Shown: piece by piece, positions 16,175-24,252 of the stretch
Layout of the letters: the number at the start of each line of letters is the position of its first letter
Position numbering within the stretch: the first letter of the stretch is position 1
NCBI RefSeq assembly: GCF_000015265.1
Contig: NC_008699.1
Location: 4,712,001 to 4,776,000, forward strand
Direction of reading: 5' to 3'
DNA: 64,000 nucleotides
Source: Nocardioides sp. JS614
GTDB lineage: Bacteria > Actinomycetota > Actinomycetes > Propionibacteriales > Nocardioidaceae
Translations under genes and position numbers: made by a program
Notes under the pieces: generated by a model
The model's database searches: none
What the model was told of the DNA's origin: nothing
What the model saw: the letters and a program-made list of their open reading frames with translations, nothing else

Positions 16175-17635
16175 TCACCAGGACACCGCGACGTACTTCG
16201 ACTCCAGGTAGTCGAGCATGCCTTCGTGGCCGCCCTCGCGGCCGACGCCGGACTGCTTGGTGCCGCCGAACGGCGCGGCCGGGTCGGAGACCAGCCCGCG
16301 GTTGAGGCCGACCATGCCGGAGTCGAGCCGCTCGCTGACCCGCATCCCCCGCGCCAGGTCGCGCGTGTAGACGTAGGACACCAGGCCGTACTCGGTCTCG
16401 TTCGCCATCCGGATCGCGTCGTCCTCGTCGGTGAACGTCACCACCGGGGCGACCGGTCCGAAGATCTCCTCGCCCAGGATCTCCGCGTCGACGGGCACGT
16501 CGAGCAGCACGGTCGGCTCGTAGTAGTAGCCCTCGCGCTCCGGCCGGCGACCGCCGACCACGACCCGCGCGCCGGCCGAGACCGCGCCCCGGACCAGCTC
16601 GTCGACCTTGGCGGCCGACTCGTCGTTGACCAGCGGGCCGACCTCGGTGTCGTCGGCCGTGCCGGGGCCGACCCGCAGCGCGGCCATCCGCTCGGCGAGC
16701 CGGCGGCTGAACTCGTCGGCCACGTCGGCGTGGACATAGAAGCGGTTCGCGGCGGTGCAGGCCTCGCCGGCGTTGCGCATCTTCGCGATCATCGCGCCGT
16801 CGACGGCGGCATCCAGGTCGGCGTCGTCGAGGACGATGAACGGCGCGTTGCCGCCGAGCTCCATCGAGCAGTTGACGACCTGGTCGGCGGCCTCGCGCAG
16901 CAGCACCCGGCCGACCTCGGTCGAGCCGGTGAAGGAGAGCTTGCGGACCCGCGGGTCGTGCAGCATCGCGGACACCACGGCGCCCGAGCGGCGCGCGGGC
17001 AGCACGTTGACCACGCCCGCGGGGACGCCGGCGTCGGCGAGGATCTTGGCCATCAGCAGCGCGGTGAGCGGGGTGTCGCTGGCCGGCTTGAGCACGACGG
17101 TGCAGCCGGCCGCCAGCGCCGGGCCGATCTTGCGGGTGGCCATCGCGGCGGGGAAGTTCCACGGCGTGACCAGCACGCAGATGCCGACCGGCTGCTGGAG
17201 CACGACGATCCGGTTGGCCCCGGACGGCGCGGTCATCACGGAGCCGGCCGCGCGGACCGCCTCCTCGGCGTACCAGCGGAAGAACTCGGCGGCGTAGGCC
17301 ACCTCGCCGCGGGCGTCGGCCAGCGCCTTGCCGTTCTCCAGGGAGATCAGGTGCGCGAGCTCGTCGGCGCGCTCGCGCATCAGCTCGAAGGCCTTGCGCA
17401 GGATCTCCGAGCGCTCCCGCGGCGCGGTCGCGGCCCAGGCGGCCGCGGCGGCGTCGGCCGCGTCGACGCAGGCGAGGGCGTCCTCGACCGTGCCGTTGGC
17501 GACCGAGGTGAGGACGGCACCGGTGGCCGGGTCGAGCACGTCGAAGCGGCCCCCGTCGGACGCCGGGACCTCCTTCCCGCCGACGCAGAGGTCGAGCGGC
17601 AGGTCGGGGATCTGCGCGAGGGTGAAGTCAGCCAT
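16175..17635 (-). CDS. NAD(P)-dependent aldehyde dehydrogenase (succinate-semialdehyde dehydrogenase-like)
   Basis: A 486-residue complete aldehyde dehydrogenase of the GabD-like group. Key elements are VTPWNFPAAM near residue 155, the catalytic-base glutamate in ELGGNAP near 255, the nucleophile cysteine in GEACTAANRF near 290, and the C-terminal PFGGTKQSGVGREGG. The AAAGG upstream of the ATG is a plausible ribosome-binding site. It is last in a four-gene minus-strand operon with an alpha/beta hydrolase, a beta-hydroxyacid dehydrogenase and an M24 protein, so it probably oxidises an aldehyde produced in that pathway. Its 3' end is duplicated at 6442-6684. Succinate semialdehyde is only one candidate substrate. 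Confidence 0.9.
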   Translation of the reverse strand: MADFTLAQIPDLPLDLCVGGKEVPASDGGRFDVLDPATGAVLTSVANGTVEDALACVDAADAAAAAWAATAPRERSEILRKAFELMRERADELAHLISLENGKALADARGEVAYAAEFFRWYAEEAVRAAGSVMTAPSGANRIVVLQQPVGICVLVTPWNFPAAMATRKIGPALAAGCTVVLKPASDTPLTALLMAKILADAGVPAGVVNVLPARRSGAVVSAMLHDPRVRKLSFTGSTEVGRVLLREAADQVVNCSMELGGNAPFIVLDDADLDAAVDGAMIAKMRNAGEACTAANRFYVHADVADEFSRRLAERMAALRVGPGTADDTEVGPLVNDESAAKVDELVRGAVSAGARVVVGGRRPEREGYYYEPTVLLDVPVDAEILGEEIFGPVAPVVTFTDEDDAIRMANETEYGLVSYVYTRDLARGMRVSERLDSGMVGLNRGLVSDPAAPFGGTKQSGVGREGGHEGMLDYLESKYVAVSW

Positions 17636-17657
17636 GGGGGTTGCCTTTCGGGTGCTG

Positions 17658-18905
17658 CTAGTAGGGGTTGGCGACGACCAGGTCCTGCGCCGGGAAGAGG
17701 GTGAGCACCCGGGGGCCGTCCTCGGTGATCACGATCTCCTCCTCGATCCGGGCCGCGGAGACGCCGTCGGAGGCCGGGCAGTAGGTCTCCAGCGCGAAGA
17801 CCATGCCGACCTGGAGCTCGACCGGCTCCTTCATCGAGTTGAGCCGGGAGATGATCGGCCGCTCGTGCAGGCCGAGGCCGAGCCCGTGGGCGAACTGGAG
17901 GCCGAAGGCCTCCATCTCGGAGCCGAAGCCGAACTCCTCGGCCTCGGGCAGCAGCGCGGCCACCTCGTCGGTGCCGACGCCGGCGCGGATGCCGTCGATG
18001 CCGCGGTCCATCCACTCCCGCGCCTGGGTGTAGGCGTCGCGCTGGGCCGGGGTCGCGCTGCCGACCGAGAACGTGCGGTAGTAGCAGGTCCGGTAGCCGT
18101 TGAAGGAGTGGATGATGTCGAAGAACGCCTGGTCGCCGGGGCGGATCAGCCGGTCGGTGAAGTTGTGCGGGTGCGGGTTGCAGCGTTCGCCGGAGATCGC
18201 GTTGACGGCCTCGACCTGGTCCGAGCCCATCTCGTAGAGCCGCTTGTTGGCGAGCGCGACGATCTCGTTCTCGCGCACGCCGGGCTTGAGCGCCTCGACG
18301 ATGTCCTGGTAGACGCCGTCGACCATCGCGGCGGCCTGGTTGAGCAGCACGATCTCGTCGTGGGACTTGATGCAGCGTGCGTCGAGCATCAGCTGCTGGG
18401 CGTCGACGACGGTCAGGCCCTGACGCTGCATCTCGAAGAGGAACGGCGGCTCCACGATGTCCACGCCGACCGGGAGGTCGGCGACGCCGGCCTCGACCAG
18501 CAGCGACTTGATCTCCGCGACCGCGGTCTCCATCAGCCCGACGCTCGGGGCGACCGCGCCGCGGAAGCCGAGGAACCCGGCCCGGTAGTTCTCCTCGGGC
18601 ACCCACTGGGAGTAGATCTTGTGGTGCTTGACCGCGGACCCGAAGTCCCAGAGCACCGGCTCTTTGCCGCGCGCGACCAGCGCGTAGCGGATCATCTTGT
18701 CGCCGAGCGCCCCGCCGATCCAGGTGTGCGTGGTGTAGCGGATGTTGTAGAAGTCGAAGAGCAGGAAGGCCCCGCACTCGCTGCCCTCCAGCGCGGCCTG
18801 GGCCCGGCCGAGCCGGTAGTGGCGCAGCCGGTCGAAGTCGACCCGCTCCTCGTAGTCGACCGCCATGTGCCCGGGCGCCGGGAGCGGTCGGTTCGGGGCG
18901 CTCAT
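17658..18905 (-). CDS. M24 (creatinase/aminopeptidase-fold) hydrolase-like protein
   Basis: A 415-residue protein with the creatinase N-terminal domain (about 1-175) and an M24 pita-bread domain. The metal-site motifs are only partly kept. The first aspartate (FFDIIHSF) is present, but the second, expected 11 residues later, is cysteine (GYRTCYYRTF). The histidine (HGLGLGLHE near residue 345) and both glutamate regions (ALETYCP, IEEEIVI) remain. Such changes are known in non-peptidase members such as creatinase and DMSP lyase-type proteins, so a small-molecule substrate is more likely than a peptide. The ATG at 18905 shares a base with the upstream stop codon. Confidence 0.82.
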   Translation of the reverse strand: MSAPNRPLPAPGHMAVDYEERVDFDRLRHYRLGRAQAALEGSECGAFLLFDFYNIRYTTHTWIGGALGDKMIRYALVARGKEPVLWDFGSAVKHHKIYSQWVPEENYRAGFLGFRGAVAPSVGLMETAVAEIKSLLVEAGVADLPVGVDIVEPPFLFEMQRQGLTVVDAQQLMLDARCIKSHDEIVLLNQAAAMVDGVYQDIVEALKPGVRENEIVALANKRLYEMGSDQVEAVNAISGERCNPHPHNFTDRLIRPGDQAFFDIIHSFNGYRTCYYRTFSVGSATPAQRDAYTQAREWMDRGIDGIRAGVGTDEVAALLPEAEEFGFGSEMEAFGLQFAHGLGLGLHERPIISRLNSMKEPVELQVGMVFALETYCPASDGVSAARIEEEIVITEDGPRVLTLFPAQDLVVANPY

Positions 18906-19864
18906 CAGCCCAGCTCTCCGCCGAGCCCGTCGTCGACCTGGACGTTCTCGGCCTTGAGGGTGATGCCGGAGTTGTGCGCCTGGAGGTCGAGCAGGATCGC
19001 GAAGTCCTCCTCGACCCGGCCGCTGCTCACGCTGGCCTGGACGGCGGCGTTCGTGGCCGCGGCGACCGGCATCGGGACGTCGAGCTGGCGGGCGGCCGCG
19101 AGGCCGAGGTCGAAGTCCTTGCGCAGCAGGATCGGCGTGAACGTCGGGGTGTAGTCGAGGTTCACGAACGCCGGGGTCTTGTAGGTGGTGAACACCGAGC
19201 CCATCACCGACTTGTTGAGGAACTCCAGGAACGCGGCGCGCGACATCCCGCCCTTCTCGGCGAGCACGGTGATCTCCGCCAGGCATTGGGTGACCACGCC
19301 CAGCATCACGTTGTGGCAGATCTTCGCGAGCCGGGCGAGCTCGCCCTCCCCGACGTACGTCGCGCCCTTGCCGAGGTGGTCGAGCAGGTGGGCGACCCGC
19401 TCGTAGGTCTCCTCGGGCCCGGAGACCACGAGGCTGAGCCCGCCGGCCCGGACGACCTTGCCGTTGCCGCTGACCGGTGCGGCGAGGAAGGCCACCCCGC
19501 GCTCGCTGCAGGCGGCCCGCATCGCGGCGGAGGACTCCGTGGAGACCGTGGAGCAGTCCACGACGACGGCCGGGACCCGGGCCGGGTCCGCGAGCAGGCC
19601 GCCCTCGCCGACGAGCACCTGCTCGAGGTCGGCGGGCGTCGAGACCATCGTGAAGACGACGTCGTGGCCGCGCAGGTCGGCGATCGTGTCCGCGACCCCG
19701 CAGCCGACCTCGCTCAGCGCCTCGGCCTTGGCCCGGGTCCGGTTCCAGACGGTGACGTCCTCGCCGGCCCGCGCCAGACGGCTCGCCATCGCGGCACCCA
19801 TCCTGCCGGCGCCGATCCAGCCGACCGTCAGCGAGCCGGGCTGGGGAACGGTGGTGTCCATCAT
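18905..19864 (-). CDS. NAD(P)-dependent 3-hydroxyisobutyrate dehydrogenase-family oxidoreductase
   Basis: A 319-residue beta-hydroxyacid dehydrogenase. It shows the N-terminal dinucleotide motif GWIGAGRMGAAMA near residue 15, the substrate-site segment DCSTVSTESS near 108, the APVSGN motif near 135, and the catalytic lysine region LAKICHNVML near 185. The family oxidises small beta-hydroxyacids to semialdehydes or reduces the reverse. The ATG at 19864 overlaps the preceding stop (ATGA), with a second ATG right after. Its product could feed the aldehyde dehydrogenase two genes downstream. Confidence 0.88.
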   Translation of the reverse strand: MMDTTVPQPGSLTVGWIGAGRMGAAMASRLARAGEDVTVWNRTRAKAEALSEVGCGVADTIADLRGHDVVFTMVSTPADLEQVLVGEGGLLADPARVPAVVVDCSTVSTESSAAMRAACSERGVAFLAAPVSGNGKVVRAGGLSLVVSGPEETYERVAHLLDHLGKGATYVGEGELARLAKICHNVMLGVVTQCLAEITVLAEKGGMSRAAFLEFLNKSVMGSVFTTYKTPAFVNLDYTPTFTPILLRKDFDLGLAAARQLDVPMPVAAATNAAVQASVSSGRVEEDFAILLDLQAHNSGITLKAENVQVDDGLGGELG

Positions 19865-20949
19865 GATCCTGCCTTCGTCAGTAGTGCGGGTACGGCGAGC
19901 CGGGTGGCCAGCCAGTCGGCGGTGCGGGGCCGGTGCCAGGGCGCGACGTTGGCGCAGCCGTGGTTGCCGTCCTCGAGCATCAGCAGCTCGACCGGTCCCG
20001 AGACGGCGTCGCGCAGGCGCTCGGCGTGCTCCCAGGGGATCAGCCGGTCCTGGCGTCCGAAGACGATCAGCAGCGGGGCGACCACGTCGCGGGCGGTCTC
20101 CTCGAGGTCGAGGGTCAGCGCGATCCTCCGGGCCTCCTCCTCGCTGGCGGCGCCGGAGCGGATCCGGAACGTGTCCCGGGTCAGCTGCGGCAGCCGGTCC
20201 CAGCACCCGCCGAAGTTGAACGGCCCGGCCAGCGCCACGCAGGCACGGGCCCGCTCGCCGAGCGCGGCCGCCACGCGGGGTGCGTAGTAGCCGCCGAGGC
20301 TGACGCCCCAGAGGCCGAGCCGGTCGCGGTCCACCTCCGGCAGGGTGCCGAGCGCCGCCCAGAGGGCCTCGGCCACCGGCGCCCAGTCGCCGCGGATCGG
20401 CAGGTCGTACTCCGCCTCGCCCTGGCCGGGGCCGTCGACGCTCAGCGTCGCCAGCCCGCGGTCCAAGAAGGTCTGCTCGGTCGAGCGGAGCTCCTCCTTG
20501 GCCGAGTCCAGGCCGGAGAGCAGCACCACGACCGGGTGCGGGCCCGGCCCGGTGGGCAGCCGGAGCACGCCGGCCAGCCGGCTGCCCTCGAACGGGATCT
20601 CGAGGCGACGGCCCGGCGGGTCGAGGTGCGGCAGGGCGGCGTCGAGGCAGGCGACCGCGCGGGCGTGGGCCGCGCGCATCTGGTCGAGGTCGCAGACGAA
20701 GACGAACTTCGCGAAGTGGTGGTAGACGGCGGCCTGGGCGAGGTGCTCGCCGGCCGAGCGGGTCCGGCCCTCGGCGAGGGCATCTCGCCCGAGCGCCTCG
20801 TGCGCCGCGCCGGCGGCCACCCAGGCGGCGCACCAGTCGTCCCAGCTCCCGATCCCGGCGGTCACCCGGTCGAAGTCGGCGGCCGTCACGCCGTTGACCG
20901 TGAACCGCGGGCCCCAGTGGGACACCGCGGAGTCGACGAGGTCGTCCAC
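19861..20949 (-). CDS. Alpha/beta hydrolase with N-terminal helical domain (pseudooxynicotine-hydrolase-like)
   Basis: A 362-residue protein with a helical N-terminal domain (about 1-120) and an alpha/beta hydrolase domain. The nucleophile is the serine of GVSLGGYY near residue 215, the acid is in FGRQDRLIP near 295, and the histidine is in DGNHGCAN near 328. This build resembles 2,6-dihydroxypseudooxynicotine hydrolase and related C-C or ester hydrolases. The GTG at 20949 has a purine-rich GGAGGGGGTG just upstream. It is first in the minus-strand operon and divergent from the binding-protein-like gene across the operator region. Confidence 0.82.
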   Translation of the reverse strand: MDDLVDSAVSHWGPRFTVNGVTAADFDRVTAGIGSWDDWCAAWVAAGAAHEALGRDALAEGRTRSAGEHLAQAAVYHHFAKFVFVCDLDQMRAAHARAVACLDAALPHLDPPGRRLEIPFEGSRLAGVLRLPTGPGPHPVVVLLSGLDSAKEELRSTEQTFLDRGLATLSVDGPGQGEAEYDLPIRGDWAPVAEALWAALGTLPEVDRDRLGLWGVSLGGYYAPRVAAALGERARACVALAGPFNFGGCWDRLPQLTRDTFRIRSGAASEEEARRIALTLDLEETARDVVAPLLIVFGRQDRLIPWEHAERLRDAVSGPVELLMLEDGNHGCANVAPWHRPRTADWLATRLAVPALLTKAGS

Positions 20950-20972
20950 CTGACACCCCCTCCGCGCGCACC

Positions 20973-21069
20973 GTTGCAGACCGTACTGCAATCGAGTGCA
21001 GCCTTACGGCTCCGCGGTGTGATGTCAAGTAGCGCTGGCCTGCGTTGGACGTTGCTGCAATCGACTGCA
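20973..21069. promoter_or_regulatory. Divergent promoter region with two matched operator-like sites
   Basis: TGCAATCGAGTGCA (20987-21000) and TGCAATCGACTGCA (21056-21069) are near-palindromes centred on CG, 69 bases apart. TTGCAGACCGTACTGCAA (20973-20990) is a further inverted repeat overlapping the first. CG-centred 14-mers of this sort are typical LacI-family operators, and a LacI-type gene lies at 23209. The right-hand site covers the -35 region of the plus-strand gene; the left-hand site is near the start of the hydrolase operon. Confidence 0.55.
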
Positions 21070-21077
21070 CAAACCGC

Positions 21078-21083
21078 TAGAGT
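21078..21083 (+). promoter_or_regulatory. -10 box (TAGAGT), leaderless start
   Basis: TAGAGT, 7 bases, then the GTG at 21091. The operator-like site at 21056-21069 lies just upstream. Confidence 0.6.
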
Positions 21084-21090
21084 GCCGGAC

Positions 21091-22005
21091 GTGCAGCAGA
21101 TCGCGGTCGGCTCGTTCACCCCGTCGGTGCTCCTCGACCTGGCCGGTTCGACCGGGCGGCTGGCGGACCGCGGCCTCGCCGTGAGCGAGGTCCCCGTCCC
21201 CTCGTCCCCGGCCCAGTTCCGCGCGCTGCTCGACGACGAGCTCGCGGTCGCGCTGACCAGCCCGGACAACGTGCTCGCCTACCGGTTCAACCCGGGCAAC
21301 CCGCTCGGCGAGCTGGCCGACGTGCGGATCGTGGCCGCGATCGACCGCGGCCTGGGCCTCGGGTTGTACGGCGCTCCGGGCACGACCGCCGCGGACCTGC
21401 GCGGCGCCCGGGTCGGCGTCGACGTAGCGACGTCGGGGTTCGCGCTCGCGCTCTACGCGTTGGGCGAGTCGCTCGGGCTGGCCCGCGCGGACTACGAGCT
21501 GGTCACGCTGGGATCCACGCCGCGGCGCCTCGAAGCACTGCTGGCCGGCGAGTGCGCGGCCACGATGCTCAACGCCGGCAACGAGCTGGTCGCGGAGGCC
21601 CGCGGCTGCGTCCGCCTGGCCGGCGTGGCCGAATCGCTGGCGCCGTACCTCGGCACGGTCGCGGCCGTCGCCGGCGAGCGGCACCTCGACGTCGCGGACC
21701 GGCTCGCGGACGCGCTGCTCGACACGACGGCGGCGATCACCGGCGGCGGGCTGGGCGAGGAGGCGGCCGAGGCCGCCGCCCGCCGGCTCGGGCTCGACGA
21801 CGAGCTGGCGCGGCGCTACGTCGACCGGCTGCGCGACCCCGTCGACGGGCTGGTCCCGGACGGCGGGGTGGACCCGGGGGCGCTCGCGACCCTGGTGCGG
21901 CTGCGCACGACGTACCTCCCGACCGTCGTCGACGGCGCGGAGGTCCTCGACGCCGCCCTGGCGCCGGGCTCCGGCCTGGTGCAGCCCCGGGTGCCGCGCG
22001 CGTGA
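21091..22005 (+). CDS. Substrate-binding-protein-like protein without signal peptide (NMT1/SsuA-like)
   Basis: A 304-residue protein with the two-lobe periplasmic-binding fold of the NMT1/THI5/SsuA group: strand-rich start (VGSFTPSVLLDLAGSTGRL), the AVALTSPDNVLAYRF segment near residue 50, and DLRGARVGVDVATSGFALALYALG near 100. There is no signal peptide or lipobox, so it should be cytosolic. No ABC ATPase or permease is nearby; an MFS gene follows with GTGA overlap. It may bind a pathway metabolite as a chaperone or sensor, or act like THI5-type enzymes. The GTG at 21091 is set by the leaderless promoter; a GTG at 21082 is a weaker option. Confidence 0.7.
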   Translation: MQQIAVGSFTPSVLLDLAGSTGRLADRGLAVSEVPVPSSPAQFRALLDDELAVALTSPDNVLAYRFNPGNPLGELADVRIVAAIDRGLGLGLYGAPGTTAADLRGARVGVDVATSGFALALYALGESLGLARADYELVTLGSTPRRLEALLAGECAATMLNAGNELVAEARGCVRLAGVAESLAPYLGTVAAVAGERHLDVADRLADALLDTTAAITGGGLGEEAAEAAARRLGLDDELARRYVDRLRDPVDGLVPDGGVDPGALATLVRLRTTYLPTVVDGAEVLDAALAPGSGLVQPRVPRA

Positions 22006-23198
22006 GGGGGCGGCGCGCCCCGGGCGTGGACCGGCCACCCGTCGCCCCGATCCGGCTGCTCCAGCTCGGCGCCTTCGTCAGCACGCTGGACCGGTTCGCG
22101 CTGCCGCCGATGCTGGTCGCGATCGCCCACGACCTGGGAGCCCCGCTCGGCGAGGTCGTCACGGCGGCCGGCGCCTACTTCCTGGTCTACGGCCTGAGCC
22201 AGCCGGTGTGGGGCACGGTCTCCGACCGGCTCGGCCGGGTCCGGACGATGCGGATGACGCTGCTGCTGGCGGGGGTCTTCACCCTCGTCTCGGCGCTGAG
22301 CTGGTCGCCGCTCTCGCTCGGGGTGACCCGCGGCCTCGCGGGCGGGTTCTTCGGCGCGGCGTACCCCTCGAGCCTGATCTACCTCGGCGACACGGTGCCC
22401 GCCCCCTCCCGGCAGCGCGACATCGCACGGCTGATGGTCGGGGTGGCGATGGGCACCGCGCTCGCCTCGGTCGGCGCCGGCGTGCTCGCCGACGCCGTGA
22501 GCTGGCGGGTGGCGTTCGTGGTCACCGGCATCGCGTCGCTGGTGATGACCTGGGCCCTGCGCGGCCTGCCGGAGCCCACCGCACACGGCAGGCCGGCCTC
22601 GGCGATGGACGGGCTGCGCGCGATCAGCGGCGCGCCGATCGCGCTGCTGATGCTGGTGTTCGCGTTCACCGAGGGCGCGGTGCTGCTGGGCGCCCTCACG
22701 CTGCTGCCGCCCGCGGTCGAGAACGCCGGCGCCACCGCGGCGCTCGCCGGTGCGGTGACCGCGATCTACGGGGTCTCGGTGTTCGCCAGCTCGCAGCTGG
22801 TCGGGCGGCTCGCCGCGACCTGGCACCCGTCGCGGCTGATCGCGATGGGCGCAACCGCCGCCGCCGCCGGCTGCGGGCTGCTCGCGGTCTCCCAGGAGCC
22901 GGCCGTCGCAGTGGTGGTCGCCCTGCTCGTCGGCCTGGCCTGGACCTCGATGCACTCCTCGCTGCAGACGTGGGCGACCGAGGTGCTGCCGGGCGCGCGG
23001 GCGACCGTGGTCTCGTTCTTCGCCGGGTCGCTGTTCGTCGGGAGCGCGCTGGCCGCGGTGCTGGTCGCCGGCCTCGCGGACGCCGGCCGCTACACGGCGA
23101 TCTACGCCGTGTACGCCGCGCTCGCGGTGCCGCTCGGCCTCGCGGCCGGTCTGGCGCGGCGGCGCTGGGTGCGCCCGGCCGCGGAGCGGGGAACCTAG
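22002..23198 (+). CDS. MFS transporter
   Basis: A 398-residue major facilitator with about 12 membrane helices. The loop 2-3 motif WGTVSDRLGRVRTM near residue 70 and the helix-4 RGLAGGFFGAAYPSS segment near 112 are visible. The GTG at 22002 overlaps the stop of the binding-protein-like gene; another GTG at 22026 is possible. Its place in the regulated divergent locus suggests it imports or exports the compound handled by the facing catabolic operon. The substrate is unknown. Confidence 0.88.
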   Translation: MRGRRAPGVDRPPVAPIRLLQLGAFVSTLDRFALPPMLVAIAHDLGAPLGEVVTAAGAYFLVYGLSQPVWGTVSDRLGRVRTMRMTLLLAGVFTLVSALSWSPLSLGVTRGLAGGFFGAAYPSSLIYLGDTVPAPSRQRDIARLMVGVAMGTALASVGAGVLADAVSWRVAFVVTGIASLVMTWALRGLPEPTAHGRPASAMDGLRAISGAPIALLMLVFAFTEGAVLLGALTLLPPAVENAGATAALAGAVTAIYGVSVFASSQLVGRLAATWHPSRLIAMGATAAAAGCGLLAVSQEPAVAVVVALLVGLAWTSMHSSLQTWATEVLPGARATVVSFFAGSLFVGSALAAVLVAGLADAGRYTAIYAVYAALAVPLGLAAGLARRRWVRPAAERGT

Positions 23199-23201
23199 GA
23201 T
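23196..23201 (+). promoter_or_regulatory. -10 box (TAGGAT), leaderless start
   Basis: TAGGAT overlaps the MFS stop codon and is followed by 7 bases and the GTG at 23209, so the LacI gene can be expressed on its own. Confidence 0.55.
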
Positions 23202-23208
23202 GCGGGGT

Positions 23209-24228
23209 GTGACTCCCACGCTCCGCGACGTCGCCGACGCCGCGGGTGTGCATCCCGCGACCGCCTCCCGCGCGCTGAACCCCGCCACCCGCGGGCTGGT
23301 CAACGCCGACACCGCGCGTCGGGTGATCAAGGTCGCCGAGTCCTTGGGCTACCGGCCGAACCCGATCGCGCGGGGGCTGAAGACCGCGAAGTCCGGCACC
23401 GTCGGCCTGGTCATCCCCGACCTCACCAACCCGCTGTTCCCCCCGATCGTGCGCGGCATCGAGGACGTGCTCGAGCCGGCCGGGTACAGCGGCCTGATCG
23501 TCAACACCGACAACGACCCGAGCCGCGAGCGGGCCCAGTTCGAGTCGCTGCGCTCGCGCCAGGTCGAGGGCTTCATCGTGGCCACGGCGCTGCTGGACCA
23601 CCCGCTGCTCGACCAGCTGCGCCGCGAGGGCGTGCTGATGGTGATGGTCAACCGCCGGCCCGACGGCCTGGACGTCCCCTCGATCACCCCCGACGACGCT
23701 GCCGGCGTGGAGCTCGCCGTACGCCACCTGGCGGAGCTGGGGCACCGCCGGGTCGCGCACCTGGCCGGCCCGTCGAACACCTCGACCGGCGTGGTGCGGG
23801 CGCGGTCGTTCCGCAACACGGTGCGCGACCTCGGCCTCGACGAGGACCCGGCGCTGACCGTGACCTGCCCGTACTGGAGCGAGACCGCCGGCGCCGAGGC
23901 GCTGCGCTCGCTGCTCGACTCCGGCGCGGAGTTCACCGCCGTCGTCGCCGGCAACGACCTGATCGCGCTGGGCTGCTACGACGTGTTCGCCGAGCGCTCG
24001 ATCGAGTGCCCGCGCGACGTCAGCGTGGTCGGCTTCAACGACATGCCGTTCCTGGACAAGCTGCGCCCGCCGCTGACGACGGTCGCCGTGCCCCACCAGC
24101 AGATCGGCGCCGAGGCCGCACGGATGCTGCTGGACGCGATCCGGGACCCGTCCCGCCCGGCCCGGTCGGTGCTGCTGCCGCTCTCGCTCGTGGTGCGCGG
24201 CTCGACCGCGCCGCCGTACTCCGGCTGA
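23209..24228 (+). CDS. LacI-family transcriptional regulator
   Basis: A 339-residue regulator. The N-terminal helix-turn-helix reads TLRDVADAAGVHPATASRAL, with the hinge helix near residue 50 (ARGLKTAKSG), followed by a two-lobe sugar-binding-type effector domain (VGLVIPDLTNPLF near 60, SVVGFNDMPFLDKLRPPLTTV near 270). An ATG at 23200 is in frame, but the GTG at 23209 gives the usual family start and fits the -10 box spacing. It closes the binding-protein/MFS transcription unit, and the matched CG-centred sites at 20987-21000 and 21056-21069 are its best candidate targets. The 88-bp repeat follows. Confidence 0.92.
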   Translation: MTPTLRDVADAAGVHPATASRALNPATRGLVNADTARRVIKVAESLGYRPNPIARGLKTAKSGTVGLVIPDLTNPLFPPIVRGIEDVLEPAGYSGLIVNTDNDPSRERAQFESLRSRQVEGFIVATALLDHPLLDQLRREGVLMVMVNRRPDGLDVPSITPDDAAGVELAVRHLAELGHRRVAHLAGPSNTSTGVVRARSFRNTVRDLGLDEDPALTVTCPYWSETAGAEALRSLLDSGAEFTAVVAGNDLIALGCYDVFAERSIECPRDVSVVGFNDMPFLDKLRPPLTTVAVPHQQIGAEAARMLLDAIRDPSRPARSVLLPLSLVVRGSTAPPYSG

Positions 24229-24252
24229 TCGGGGCGGGCGCACGCCGGGGTT

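Noticed and set aside
15851..17704. Plus-strand 617-codon frame across the PEPCK end and aldehyde dehydrogenase
   Set aside because: It spans two real genes and an intergenic region and reads as a shadow in both. No domain is visible.
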